Shown: positions 26,679 to 35,213 of the stretch, piece by piece
Layout: each line of letters begins with the position of its first letter
Position numbering within the stretch: position 1 is the stretch's first letter
Position numbers and translations under genes: made by a program
DNA from: DATBLE01 sp963837265
GTDB taxonomy: Bacteria; Actinomycetota; Thermoleophilia; Gaiellales; Gaiellaceae
NCBI GenBank assembly: GCA_963837265.1
Contig: CAWIMQ010000001.1
Span: 620,001 to 684,000 of the forward strand
Reading direction: 5' to 3'
DNA length: 64,000 nt
Notes under the pieces: model-generated
What the model was told of the DNA's origin: nothing
What the model saw: only the letters and a program-made list of their open reading frames with translations
Databases searched by the model: none

Positions 26679-28334
26679 ATGCTCGTTCTGCTCGCGATCG
26701 GGTTCGCGGCCGGCGTGATCACGGCCGTCTCGCCGTGCGTGCTGCCGGTGCTCCCGGTGATCCTCGCCGGCGGGGCCTCGGGCGGCAGGCGACGGCCGTA
26801 TGCGATCATCGCCGGCCTCGTCGCCAGCTTCACGCTGTTCACCCTCACGGCGGCGGCCTTGCTCTCCGCGCTAGGGCTTCCGCAGGACCTCCTCCGCAAC
26901 ATCGCGATCGCGCTCCTGTTCGTCGTCGCGGCCACGCTCTTCTGGCCGAAGCTCGGCCTCTGGCTCGAGCGCCCGCTCGCCTTCATGAGCCGCCGGCGCG
27001 GCGGCGACCTCGGCGGCGGCTTCGTGCTCGGGGCCAGCCTCGGGCTCGTGTTCGTCCCCTGCGCCGGGCCGGTGCTCGCGACGATCACCGTCCTCTCCGC
27101 CCAGCACCGCTTCAGCGTCGACAGCGTGCTGCTCACCCTCGCCTACGCCCTCGGCGCCGCCGGGCCGATGCTCCTGGTCTCGCTCGGCGGCCAGCGGGTC
27201 GCAAGACGCCTGCGCGCGGGCGGTGACAACCTGCGCCGGGCGATGGGCGTCATCGTCGCGGCCGCGGCGGTCGCGATCGTCTTCAACGTCGACCAGAGCA
27301 TCCAGACCTCGCTCGGCGGCTACTCCTCGACCCTGCAGAGGCACATCGAGGACACGTCGCTGGCGCGGAAGAAGCTGGATTCGCTCCGCGGCGGCGGCAA
27401 CGCGTTCGCCGCGACGACCGCCGCCGGGCAGTCAGGCCTGCCCGTGCTCGGGAAGGCGCCGGGCTTCGTCGGCATCTCGCACTGGCTGAACACTCCGGGC
27501 GGGCGTCCGCTGACGCTCCGATCGCTGCGCGGCAAGGTCGTCCTCGTCGACTTCTGGACGTACTCGTGCATCAACTGCATCCGAACCCTCCCGCACCTGC
27601 GCGCGTGGTACGCCGCCTACCACAAGGACGGCCTCGAGATCGTCGGCGTCCACACGCCGGAGTTCGCCTTCGAGCACGTGCTCTCGAACGTGCGCGGGGC
27701 GTCCCACCGCCTCCACGTCACGTGGCCGGTCGCGCTCGACAACGACTACAAGACGTGGACCGCCTACTCGAACGAGTACTGGCCGGCCGAGTACCTGATC
27801 GACAAGACCGGCCGCGTCCGCCACTACCACTTCGGCGAGGGCGAGTACGCCGCGACCGAGAAGGCGATCCGATCGCTGCTCTCCGAGGCCGGAAGGGCCG
27901 TTCCTCGGCGGACCGCGGCGGTCGCGGACGCGACGCCGACCGAGCCGACGACGCCCGAGTCGTACCTCGGCTACCTCCGCCTGGAGCGGTACTCGGGCAG
28001 CCCGATCCGGCGGAACCACGTCGCCCGCTACACGTTCCCGGCCCGGCTCGGGCAGAGCATGCTCTCCTACGCCGGCGACTGGCGGATCGGCGGCGAGCGC
28101 GCGCTCGCCGTGAGGGACGCCCGCCTGCGGCTGCGCTTCGTCGCCCGCAACGTGTACGTCGTGCTCGGCGGCACGGGACGAGCCCAGATCCTCGTCGACG
28201 GCCGCCCGTCCGGCTCGATCGAGGTGGACGGCGACCGCCTGTACACCGTCTTCTCGGGGCCGAAGGCACGCGACGCCCTGCTCGAGCTGCGCTTCTCGCC
28301 GGGAGTCGACGCCTATTCGTTCACATTCGGGTAG
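26679..28334 (+). CDS. dipZ: DipZ-like CcdA-thioredoxin fusion, extracytoplasmic redox protein
   Basis: A 551-residue membrane thiol-disulfide protein. Residues 1-205 are a CcdA-like six-helix domain with the electron-passing cysteines Cys20 (SPCVLP) and Cys128 (VPCAGP). Residues ~250-405 are a TlpA/redoxin domain with active site Cys297-I-N-Cys300. Residues ~420-551 are a beta-rich carbohydrate-module-like domain seen in mycobacterial DipZ. It should carry reducing power from cytoplasmic thioredoxin to exported proteins. It is followed after 3 bases by a two-component system, which may respond to envelope redox or metal stress. That link is inference. Confidence 0.9.
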   Translation: MLVLLAIGFAAGVITAVSPCVLPVLPVILAGGASGGRRRPYAIIAGLVASFTLFTLTAAALLSALGLPQDLLRNIAIALLFVVAATLFWPKLGLWLERPLAFMSRRRGGDLGGGFVLGASLGLVFVPCAGPVLATITVLSAQHRFSVDSVLLTLAYALGAAGPMLLVSLGGQRVARRLRAGGDNLRRAMGVIVAAAAVAIVFNVDQSIQTSLGGYSSTLQRHIEDTSLARKKLDSLRGGGNAFAATTAAGQSGLPVLGKAPGFVGISHWLNTPGGRPLTLRSLRGKVVLVDFWTYSCINCIRTLPHLRAWYAAYHKDGLEIVGVHTPEFAFEHVLSNVRGASHRLHVTWPVALDNDYKTWTAYSNEYWPAEYLIDKTGRVRHYHFGEGEYAATEKAIRSLLSEAGRAVPRRTAAVADATPTEPTTPESYLGYLRLERYSGSPIRRNHVARYTFPARLGQSMLSYAGDWRIGGERALAVRDARLRLRFVARNVYVVLGGTGRAQILVDGRPSGSIEVDGDRLYTVFSGPKARDALLELRFSPGVDAYSFTFG

Positions 28335-28337
28335 ACA

Positions 28338-29024
28338 ATGGCGGAGATGACGACGGTGCTCGTGGTCGACGACGAGCCGACGGTGCGCGACGTCGTCGTC
28401 CGTTACCTGACCCGCGAGGGCTACCGGACGCTCGTGGCCGGCGACGGCGACACCGCCCGTGCGATCGTGGAGCGCGAGGCGCCCGAGCTCGTCGTCCTCG
28501 ACCTGATGCTTCCGGGCACCGACGGGCTCTCGCTCTGCCGGTGGATCCGCGCCCGCTCCGACCTCCCCGTGATCATGCTCACCGCGCTCGGGGAGGAGGC
28601 CGACCGGATCGTCGGCCTCGAGGTCGGCGCGGACGACTACGTGACCAAGCCGTTCTCGCCCCGCGAGCTCGCGGCCCGCGTGAAGACCGTCCTCCGCCGC
28701 TCGACCCCGAGCGCGCCGTCGGCGGGCCGGATCGAGACCGGCGACCTCGTCATCGACGGCGGGACCCGCGAGGTGCACAGGGCGGGCACCCCGCTGAAGC
28801 TGACCCTGCGCGAGTTCGACCTGCTCTGGTTCCTCGCCGGCAACCCGCGCCAGGTGTTCACGCGGGCGCAGCTGATGAGCAGCGTCTGGGGCTACACGGC
28901 CGCGCTCGACACGGGCACCGTCACGGTCCACATCCGCCGGCTGCGCGAGAAGATCGAGGCCGACCCCTCCCGGCCGCAGCACCTCGAGACGGTCTGGGGC
29001 CTCGGCTACCGGTTCGTGCCGTGA
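28338..29024 (+). CDS. OmpR/PhoB-family response regulator
   Basis: A 228-residue regulator with a receiver domain (acidic pair in VLVVDDEP, phospho-acceptor Asp55 in VVLDLMLPG, Lys in YVTKPFSP) and a winged-helix DNA-binding domain (LTLREFDLLWFLAGNP and HIRRLREKIEADP). ATG 28338 lies three bases after the dipZ stop and an alternative ATG is three codons in. Its last codons overlap the GTG of the kinase gene, so the pair is coupled and probably co-transcribed with dipZ. Confidence 0.92.
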   Translation: MAEMTTVLVVDDEPTVRDVVVRYLTREGYRTLVAGDGDTARAIVEREAPELVVLDLMLPGTDGLSLCRWIRARSDLPVIMLTALGEEADRIVGLEVGADDYVTKPFSPRELAARVKTVLRRSTPSAPSAGRIETGDLVIDGGTREVHRAGTPLKLTLREFDLLWFLAGNPRQVFTRAQLMSSVWGYTAALDTGTVTVHIRRLREKIEADPSRPQHLETVWGLGYRFVP

Positions 29025-30121
29025 CCGAAGTCGCCGTTCTCCTCGTCGTCACCACCCTCGCGGCCGGGCTCGCGCTCGCCCTCGCGATCCGCTTCCTGCC
29101 CACGGTCCGGCTCCAGCTGTCCGGACTCGCGCTGCTGGCCGTCGTGCTTCCGCTCGTCGCCGTCCTCACCTCCGGCTGGGTGATGTTCCACATGCACGAC
29201 GACGTCAAGATCCTCAGCGTCGCCTCCGCCTCCGCCGCCTCCGCGGTCGTGGCCGCGCTGCTGCTCGGCCACTGGATCGTGAAGCCGGTCGAGCGCCTGC
29301 ACGCCGTGTCCGCCAGGCTCGCGGCCGGCGACCTCGCGGCCCGCGCGCCGACCCGGGGGCCGAGCGAGATCGCCGACCTGGCCGGCAGCTTCAACGAGAT
29401 GGCGGAGTCGATCGAGCGGCTCTTCGACGCCCGCCGGCAGCTCGTCGCCTGGGCCAGCCACGACCTGCGGACGCCGCTCGCCTCCATGACCGCGATGATC
29501 GAGGCGATCCAGGACGGGCTCGCCGAGCCCGGCGAGTACCTGCCCGCCCTCCGAGCGCAGGTGCGGGTGCTGAACGGACTTGTCGGCGACCTGTTCGAGC
29601 TCGCCCGGATCGACGCCGGGGCGCTCACCCTGGAGCTCCGGGAGGGACCGCTCGACGGGATCGTCGAGACCTGTCTGGAAGGGATCCAGGCCGAGGCCCG
29701 CGCCCGGCGGATCGAGCTGCGGGCAGATCTCGACCGGCCGCTGCCGCCGGTCCGCTGCGCACCCGACCAGGTCGAGCGCATCCTCCTCAACCTGCTCACG
29801 AACGCGCTCCGGCACACACCGGGCGACGGAGCGGTCGCGGTGCGCGTCCGGCCCGGAGCGGAGTCGCTGGTGGTGGCCGTCGAGGACACCGGCGACGGCC
29901 TCTCGGCCGAGGCCGAGGTGCGCATGTTCGAGCGCTTCTGGCGCGGCGAAGGCTCGCGGAGCTCGGCCGGATCCGGGCTCGGCCTCGCAATCGCCCGCGG
30001 GCTGGTCGAAGCTCAGGGCGGGCGGATCTGGGCGGAGAACAGGCCCGGCGGAGGCGCGCGCGTGTCGTTCACCCTGCCGCTCGCCGCGCCCACCACGCGC
30101 GGCGTGCCGCAGGGCGCTTGA
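29021..30121 (+). CDS. Sensor histidine kinase, EnvZ/BaeS type
   Basis: A 366-residue kinase with two membrane helices (~4-22 and ~36-86, the second region broad), a HAMP linker (WIVKPVERLHAVSARLAAGD), a HisKA domain with phospho-accepting His147 (WASHDLRTPLASM), and an ATPase domain with N box (LLNLLTNALRHTPG), G1 (VEDTGDGL) and GSGLGLAIARGLVE. The first two helices leave almost no extracytoplasmic loop, so the signal may be sensed in the membrane. The GTG overlaps the regulator stop as GTGA. Confidence 0.9.
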   Translation: MTEVAVLLVVTTLAAGLALALAIRFLPTVRLQLSGLALLAVVLPLVAVLTSGWVMFHMHDDVKILSVASASAASAVVAALLLGHWIVKPVERLHAVSARLAAGDLAARAPTRGPSEIADLAGSFNEMAESIERLFDARRQLVAWASHDLRTPLASMTAMIEAIQDGLAEPGEYLPALRAQVRVLNGLVGDLFELARIDAGALTLELREGPLDGIVETCLEGIQAEARARRIELRADLDRPLPPVRCAPDQVERILLNLLTNALRHTPGDGAVAVRVRPGAESLVVAVEDTGDGLSAEAEVRMFERFWRGEGSRSSAGSGLGLAIARGLVEAQGGRIWAENRPGGGARVSFTLPLAAPTTRGVPQGA

Positions 30122-30154
30122 AATTCCGCGCGCCGGGTACAAGGGAAAGCCGGG

Positions 30155-31102
30155 ATGGGCCCTGCTCTCGATCGTCGCGTCGGCGTGCTCGAGCACACGG
30201 CTCTTCTCTACGCGGGCGAGGACGGGTTCCTCGAAGGTGTCCTGCCCTTCGTCCAGGACGGGATCCGGGCCGGAGAGCCGGTTCTGGCCGCCGTCTCCGC
30301 CCGGAAGATCGCCCTCCTCCGGGCCGGGCTCGACGGAGCGGCCGAGCACGTTCGCTTCGCGGACATGGGCGACGTCGGGGCGAACCCGGCCCGGATGATC
30401 CCGGTCTGGGCGGAGTTCGTCTCCGGGCACTGCGGCGCCGGACGGGCCGCGCGGGGGATCAGCGAGCCGATCTGGGCCGGTCGGGGAGCGGACGAGATGG
30501 TTGAGTGCCAGCGGCACGAGTCGCTGCTGAACCTCGCATTCGCCGACGGCCCCGCCTGGCAGCTGCTCTGCCCGTACGACACCGCGACCCTCGGAGAAGC
30601 GGTGATCGAGGAGGCGCTCTCGAGCCACCCGCACGTGCTCCAGGGCGGAATCAGGCGCAGGAGCGACCGCTACCGGAGCCCCGACCCGCTCGCACCGTTC
30701 GAGGCGCCGCTCCCCGAACCGCCGCCCTCGGCGCACGAGCTCTCGTTCGATCTCGGCTCCCTCGGCGAGGGCCGCCGCCTCGTCTACCGGCGCTCGGCGG
30801 ATGCCGACCTGCGCCCTCCTCGCCGTGACGACCTCGTCCTGGCCGTGAACGAGATCCTCTCCAACAGCGTCCGCCACGGCGGCGGCAGCGGTCTGCTGAC
30901 GATCTGGCAGGAGGACGGCCGTCTCGTGTGCGAGGTGCGCGACCGCGGCCGCATCTCCGATCCGCTGGCGGGCCGCCGCCGGCCTGCGACCGACCAGACC
31001 GGGGGTCGCGGGCTGTGGATGGCGAACCAGCTGTGCGACCTGGTCCAGATCCGGTCGCTTCCGGACGGCAATGTCGTCCGCCTGACCATGCGCCGCCGCT
31101 GA
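30155..31102 (+). CDS. MEDS-domain sensor with anti-sigma-type ATPase domain
   Basis: A 315-residue cytoplasmic regulator. Residues ~10-170 are a MEDS (DcmR-like) sensory domain (HTALLYAGEDGFLEGVLPF, ERLL-type start). Residues ~195-315 are an RsbW-like HATPase_c domain (VNEILSNSVRHGGGSGLLTI, EVRDRG and GGRGLWMANQLCDLV). This MEDS-HATPase pairing is common in actinobacteria and is thought to control sigma factors by partner switching. No sigma factor or antagonist gene lies adjacent. It follows the kinase gene by 33 bases and may be in the same transcript. Confidence 0.88.
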   Translation: MGPALDRRVGVLEHTALLYAGEDGFLEGVLPFVQDGIRAGEPVLAAVSARKIALLRAGLDGAAEHVRFADMGDVGANPARMIPVWAEFVSGHCGAGRAARGISEPIWAGRGADEMVECQRHESLLNLAFADGPAWQLLCPYDTATLGEAVIEEALSSHPHVLQGGIRRRSDRYRSPDPLAPFEAPLPEPPPSAHELSFDLGSLGEGRRLVYRRSADADLRPPRRDDLVLAVNEILSNSVRHGGGSGLLTIWQEDGRLVCEVRDRGRISDPLAGRRRPATDQTGGRGLWMANQLCDLVQIRSLPDGNVVRLTMRRR

Positions 31103-31111
31103 TCGCCCGGG

Positions 31112-31117
31112 TAGGGT
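31112..31117 (+). promoter_or_regulatory. TANNNT -10 box, leaderless start
   Basis: TAGGGT ends nine bases before GTG 31127 without a Shine-Dalgarno, the same arrangement as several other genes in this window. Confidence 0.35.
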
Positions 31118-31126
31118 TGGGCGGCC

Positions 31127-31630
31127 GTGGACATGCGCCGCTACCTCCCGATCCTGCTGCTCGCCTTCGCGGCGCTCTTCATCCTCCCTCAGCTCTTCAA
31201 CCGCTCGAGCTCGAAGACGCTCTCCGCGAAGGACCGCGGGGTGTTGACGCTGGACGCGATCGACCGGATCGACCGCGCCGAACAGCAGGTGTTCGCGTCC
31301 GGCGGCAAGTACACCGCCCACCTCGCCGAGCTCGTGTCCCGCGACCAGGTGCTGGCCTCGGAGCTGACGGTGCCGCTCGACGTCACCATCGACGCCGCCG
31401 CCGACGGGAAGGCCTACGTCGCCCGTGTGACGAGCGACGTGTTCAGCGTCACTCGGGCCCGCTCGGGCGGGACCGTCACGGACCGAAGCTGCCGTGAGGT
31501 GAAGTCGACGGCCGGCGTGGACTGCCCGGCCGCGACGACGAGCCCGACGACGATCACGAGCACGACCACCACCCCCACGGCGACCACGACCTCGACCACC
31601 GGAACGGTCACGACGGTCACGACGAGGTGA
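31127..31630 (+). CDS. Membrane-anchored protein with Thr-rich tail
   Basis: A 167-residue protein with an N-terminal hydrophobic anchor (LPILLLAFAALFILPQLF, ~7-24), a central globular region resembling type II secretion pseudopilin-like folds (AEQQVFASGGKYTAHLAEL), and a low-complexity Thr/Ser tail from ~138. The tail could be a glycosylated linker. No known family was assigned. GTG 31127 is used; ATG two codons later is equivalent. The stop overlaps the start of the next gene (GTGA). Confidence 0.75.
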   Translation: MDMRRYLPILLLAFAALFILPQLFNRSSSKTLSAKDRGVLTLDAIDRIDRAEQQVFASGGKYTAHLAELVSRDQVLASELTVPLDVTIDAAADGKAYVARVTSDVFSVTRARSGGTVTDRSCREVKSTAGVDCPAATTSPTTITSTTTTPTATTTSTTGTVTTVTTR

Positions 31631-31878
31631 GCGACACGCCGCGCTGGTGGGAACTCCGGCGCGCGCAGAACCTCAAGCCGGCCACCTACACGTGCCCGCT
31701 GTGCGGCCGGCGGCTCGCGTCGATGAGCGACCACGTCCTGCTCTTCCCGGAGGGCGACCACGGGCGGCGCAGGCACGCCCACATGGAGTGCGCGCGGGCC
31801 GCTCGCGAGGCGGGCAGGCTGCCGAGCCGCGACGAGTGGCGCGGCGCCCGGCCCGGGCGCCGCTGGTTCCGGGGGTAG
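31627..31878 (+). CDS. Small zinc-ribbon-like protein
   Basis: An 83-residue basic protein with CPLCGRRL and HAHMEC, a likely C2HC zinc site. There is no membrane segment. It starts with GTG overlapping the preceding stop, so it is translationally coupled. The WWELRRAQNLKPATYTCPLC start resembles small actinobacterial zinc-ribbon proteins of unknown role. Nucleic acid binding is plausible from the basic tail (GARPGRRWFRG). Confidence 0.75.
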   Translation: MSDTPRWWELRRAQNLKPATYTCPLCGRRLASMSDHVLLFPEGDHGRRRHAHMECARAAREAGRLPSRDEWRGARPGRRWFRG

Positions 31879-31940
31879 CTCCGGTTTCGCGTTCCTCGGG
31901 CCCCGGTACACGAACGGAAGACGAGAAAAGGGGGTCACAG

Positions 31941-32351
31941 ATGAAGAGGCTGATCAGGGTCGCGGGCAGCCGCGGCCGACTGGTGCTGGGCGTGGTCGCG
32001 CTGGCCGGCGTCTGCGCGGCGGTTCCGTCCGTTGCGGGAGCGAGCGCGGCCCGTGCTCCGGGGCCGCAGGTCCGATGGACGTGGCCCGGCGCCGAGGAGC
32101 TCATGGTGTCGACCTCGACGCCGGGCTCCGGCTACGTGCAGAGCGTCCCGTACCGGATCGACTGTCCGGGCGCCTGCAACCGGTACTACAGCGTCGGTGA
32201 CATCGCCGTCGTGACGGCGACGCCGTCCGCCGGGTACGCGTTCGCCGGCTGGGTCGGGGGCGCCTGCGCGGGCGGCAACAACCCGTGCGTGATCACGATC
32301 ACCCGGGACACGTACCTGATGGCGCGATTCGAGCCCACGGGCGACTCGTAG
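31941..32351 (+). CDS. Secreted protein with InlB B-repeat-like domain
   Basis: A 136-residue exported protein with a signal peptide ending around ASA near residue 36 and one divergent InlB B-repeat-like (Flg_new_2) module: VGDIAVVTATPSAGYAFAGW, then VITITRDTYLMARF. Four Cys could form two disulfides. Such modules occur in surface or adhesion proteins, but a single copy in a short protein gives no clear function. ATG 31941 has AAAGGGGG upstream. Confidence 0.82.
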   Translation: MKRLIRVAGSRGRLVLGVVALAGVCAAVPSVAGASAARAPGPQVRWTWPGAEELMVSTSTPGSGYVQSVPYRIDCPGACNRYYSVGDIAVVTATPSAGYAFAGWVGGACAGGNNPCVITITRDTYLMARFEPTGDS

Positions 32352-32366
32352 GACCTCGCCCCGGCC

Positions 32367-32400
32367 GCGCCGGAGCCGGCCCCCGGACCGGCTCCGGCGC
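32367..32400. terminator. Bidirectional intrinsic-type terminator
   Basis: A perfect 13-base stem, GCGCCGGAGCCGG and CCGGCTCCGGCGC, with an 8-base loop lies between convergent genes ending at 32351 and 32404. It is followed by CTTTC on the plus strand. Confidence 0.75.
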
Positions 32401-32403
32401 CTT

Positions 32404-33795
32404 TCAGCCGACCTGGAACGCGGGTGGCGAGATCCGCCGTACGCAGCGGGTGTCGAGCCCGCTGGCCGTGCCGCGCTCGAGGAACCGAGCCGTCAACGCC
32501 GCCAGGCACGGGATCTGGCCGACGCCGTGGCCGTAGCCGGGGGCGACCAGGATCCGGGCTCTCGGCATCGTCTGCCTGATCGCGGCGATGTTCCCGATCG
32601 GATCCTGCGGGTCGGCTCCGCCGACCAGGACGAGCGCGGGGACATCCGACCGCGGGTTCCGCCAGTCGGCCGGGCTCTCCGTGCGGTGCGGGAACACGCC
32701 GCAGACGAGTGCCTGCACCGCGGTCTCCGCCGCGTGCGAGTGCGCTAGATAGGTGCCCTCGGCGTCCGCCGCCGACCGTGCCGCGTCCCAGGCCGCCCAC
32801 GGCTCGTTGCACTCGATCGAGTAGAACATCGCAAGCAGCGACGGCGAGCCTCCGACCGAGACGAAGGCGCGGGCGATCGGCTGGTAGTCGCCGCGGACGG
32901 CATGGGCGATGTCGCGTGGCACGTTCGCGGCGCCGTCGACGGTCCGCGTCAGGTTCTGCACCGTGCCGGCAACGGCGTCGCCGTTCAGCTTCACGATCCC
33001 CGCGCCGGCCACGTTCACCTCGACCGCCGCTTCGTTCAGCGAGTCGATCAGCGGCACGAGGTCCGCCTCCCAGTGCGGGTAGGCGGTGGAGCATCCCTTC
33101 TCGGCCGCGCAGCGGACGGCGATCTGGTCCAGCGCCCGCTGCGCGCTGGAGCCCCAGCGTTCGTAGATCGGGATCTCGAGCAGCGTGCCGCTGTCGAGGA
33201 TCACGGATCGCACGGAGCCGGGGTGCCTGTTCAGGTACACCTGCGCGGCGGTCGCCCCGTACGATCCGCCGTAGAGGTCGACCTGCCCGTAGCCGAGCGC
33301 TGCCCGGACCGCATCCACGTCGTCCACGGCGGCAACGGTCCCGTAGCGGCTGAAGTCCGCGCCCAGCGACGCCTGGCAGGCTCCGATGTACGCGTCGAGG
33401 CTCGGAGAGTCGGTGACGGTCGCCGGGACCGGCGGGCAGACCAGGCGGCCGGAGGCGCCCGTGCCCCGCTGGTCGACCAGGAGGACGTCGCGGTTGCGGT
33501 TGACGCCCGGGAAGGTGGTCCGCACCCAGCCGGCGAGCTCGGTCGCCGCCCCGCCGGGGCCGCCCGCGAGGAAGACGACGGGGTCGGGCGCGACGGAATG
33601 CCCGGTCGCGGGGAGGACGACGACGCGGAGGGCGATCGACTTCCCGCGCGGACGCGCGCTGTCCTCCGGCACCCGGAACGTCCCGCAGCGCGCCTCGTAC
33701 CCGGACACCGCGCAGGAGCGCAGCGGCAGGCGCGGGGCCGCCTGCGCCGGCAGCGAAAGGACCAGCACCGCGGCGGCGACGATGAGAGCGCGCAC
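32404..33795 (-). CDS. Secreted alpha/beta hydrolase, tripeptidyl aminopeptidase-like
   Basis: A 463-residue exported peptidase of the S33/TAP family. The signal peptide is ALIVAAAVLVLSLPAQAA (~3-20). The oxyanion region is FLAGGPGGA near 75-83, the nucleophile Ser178 lies in GGSYGATA, and the C-terminal half has VGGADPQDPIG (candidate Asp) and PGYGHGVG (catalytic His). The C-terminal TAP domain (CVRRISPPAF) is present. It likely trims peptides from the N-terminus outside the cell. Monocistronic by context. Confidence 0.87.
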   Translation of the reverse strand: MRALIVAAAVLVLSLPAQAAPRLPLRSCAVSGYEARCGTFRVPEDSARPRGKSIALRVVVLPATGHSVAPDPVVFLAGGPGGAATELAGWVRTTFPGVNRNRDVLLVDQRGTGASGRLVCPPVPATVTDSPSLDAYIGACQASLGADFSRYGTVAAVDDVDAVRAALGYGQVDLYGGSYGATAAQVYLNRHPGSVRSVILDSGTLLEIPIYERWGSSAQRALDQIAVRCAAEKGCSTAYPHWEADLVPLIDSLNEAAVEVNVAGAGIVKLNGDAVAGTVQNLTRTVDGAANVPRDIAHAVRGDYQPIARAFVSVGGSPSLLAMFYSIECNEPWAAWDAARSAADAEGTYLAHSHAAETAVQALVCGVFPHRTESPADWRNPRSDVPALVLVGGADPQDPIGNIAAIRQTMPRARILVAPGYGHGVGQIPCLAALTARFLERGTASGLDTRCVRRISPPAFQVG

Positions 33796-33843
33796 GAGCC
33801 GAGTCTCACCCGAGGCGCCCGCCCGGGCCTCGTCAGTTGTGAC

Positions 33844-34932
33844 TCACCAGGAGGCCCTGCGCCTGCTCCGGGCGAAGCGCCGCCGCTCCTTTCGGGCCTC
33901 GGACCGAAGCCGCGCATCCTGCCTCAGCGCCAGGTGCCGGAGCTCGCCCTGCAGCTTCCGCCAGCTCGCGAGCCGTTCGGGGTCGAGCGCTCCGCCGTCG
34001 ATCGCAGCCTGCACGCCGCAATCCGGCTCGCCCTCGTGGGCGCAGTCGGCGAACCGGCAGCCGGCCGCGGCAGCCTCGACGTCCTCGAAGGCGTGTGCGA
34101 TGCCCTCCTCCGACTCCCAGAGCCGCAGCTCCCGCATGCCCGGCGTGTCCAGGTAGAGCCCACCGCCCGGGAGCCGGAGCAGCTGGCGGTTCGTGGTCGT
34201 GTGCCGGCCGCGTCCGTCGGCGCGCACGTCCCCGACCGCCATCAGCTCCTCGCCTGCGAGCCGGTTGACGAGCGACGACTTGCCGACACCGGAGGAGCCG
34301 AGCGCCGCGACCGTGCGTCCCTCTACCAGGTAGCCGCGCAGAGTCTCGACCCCGTCTCCCGTGAGGTTGCTGACGGCATGGACGGGGACGCCGACCGCAG
34401 TCGACTCGACCTCGAGCACCGCCGCGTCGACGTCCGCGCAGAGGTCGGCCTTGGTCAACACGACGACGGGGGTGGCTCCGCTCTCCCAGCCCAGGGTCAG
34501 GTACCGCTCCAGCCGGCGGATGTTCAGGTCGCCGTCGAGCCCGGCGGTCAGGAAGACCACGTCGACGTTGGCTGCGACGACCTGCTCCACCGTCTGCCCG
34601 TGGTCTGTCGCGGCCATCCGCGAGAACTTCGTCCTTCGCGGCAGCACCGCGTGGATGAGCAGGGGGCCGGCCTCGGAGGCCGGATTCATCCCGCCCCCGA
34701 CTCCGTCTCCCGTCGCCGCCACCCAGTCCCCGACCGCGGGGAGGTCGCCGCGCGAGCCGGCGGCGTGGCGAAGCCGGCCCGAGAGCTCGGCCCACCGTTC
34801 TCCGCGCGCCGAATAGAGCAGATAGGCACCACCCCGGTGCTCGACGGCCACGCGCGCGGGCTCCAGGCCGCCGGCGGCATGCGGGGTGAACTGGTCTTCG
34901 AAGGCTGGAGTCCAGCCGAGCTGTGCGAGCAA
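33844..34932 (-). CDS. rsgA: Ribosome small-subunit-dependent GTPase A
   Basis: A 362-residue circularly permuted GTPase that helps late maturation of the 30S ribosomal subunit. An OB-fold domain (~20-115) precedes the permuted G motifs: G4 TKAD at 160-163, G1 GSSGVGKSS at 212-220, then G3 DTPG at 262-265. The C-terminal zinc domain has CRFADCAHEGEPDC near 297-310. The tail is strongly basic (ARKERRRFARSRRR). The GTG/ATG choice at 34932 gives the standard length, with GAGACTCG upstream being a weak ribosome site. Bases 34933-35055 hold nothing clear. Confidence 0.93.
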   Translation of the reverse strand: MLAQLGWTPAFEDQFTPHAAGGLEPARVAVEHRGGAYLLYSARGERWAELSGRLRHAAGSRGDLPAVGDWVAATGDGVGGGMNPASEAGPLLIHAVLPRRTKFSRMAATDHGQTVEQVVAANVDVVFLTAGLDGDLNIRRLERYLTLGWESGATPVVVLTKADLCADVDAAVLEVESTAVGVPVHAVSNLTGDGVETLRGYLVEGRTVAALGSSGVGKSSLVNRLAGEELMAVGDVRADGRGRHTTTNRQLLRLPGGGLYLDTPGMRELRLWESEEGIAHAFEDVEAAAAGCRFADCAHEGEPDCGVQAAIDGGALDPERLASWRKLQGELRHLALRQDARLRSEARKERRRFARSRRRASW

Positions 34933-35055
34933 CGCGAGTCTCCTTTGCAGCGAGGACGAGCAGCCGGTGCCAGTGCTTGCTCTGGCTCCGACCCCGTTTC
35001 AGGCAGCCGAAAGCCACCGGGACACGGACGGCCAGGACGACGTTGCTCGGACGGG

Positions 35056-35106
35056 CTAGGAGCCGGACGCCCTGCGCCGGAGGCGATTGGCAAGCGTCTT
35101 CGACAT
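35056..35106 (-). CDS. Possible 16-residue basic microprotein
   Basis: ATG at 35106 follows AGGAGG with eight bases of spacing, one of the best ribosome sites in the window, and encodes MSKTLANRLRRRASGS before a TAG. It lies between the GDSL lipase gene and rsgA. The strong site and basic composition suggest real translation, either as a leader peptide for rsgA or a very small protein. It is too short to identify. Confidence 0.35.
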   Translation of the reverse strand: MSKTLANRLRRRASGS

Positions 35107-35213
35107 GTGAGCCACCTCCTGTGGTCGCGGGCGTGAAGCGGTGACTGTAGCGGATCCGGCGCCGGCGGGCCACGCGCGGCCGAGTCCCTCGTTCGAGGGA
35201 GACCCGGATCTCG

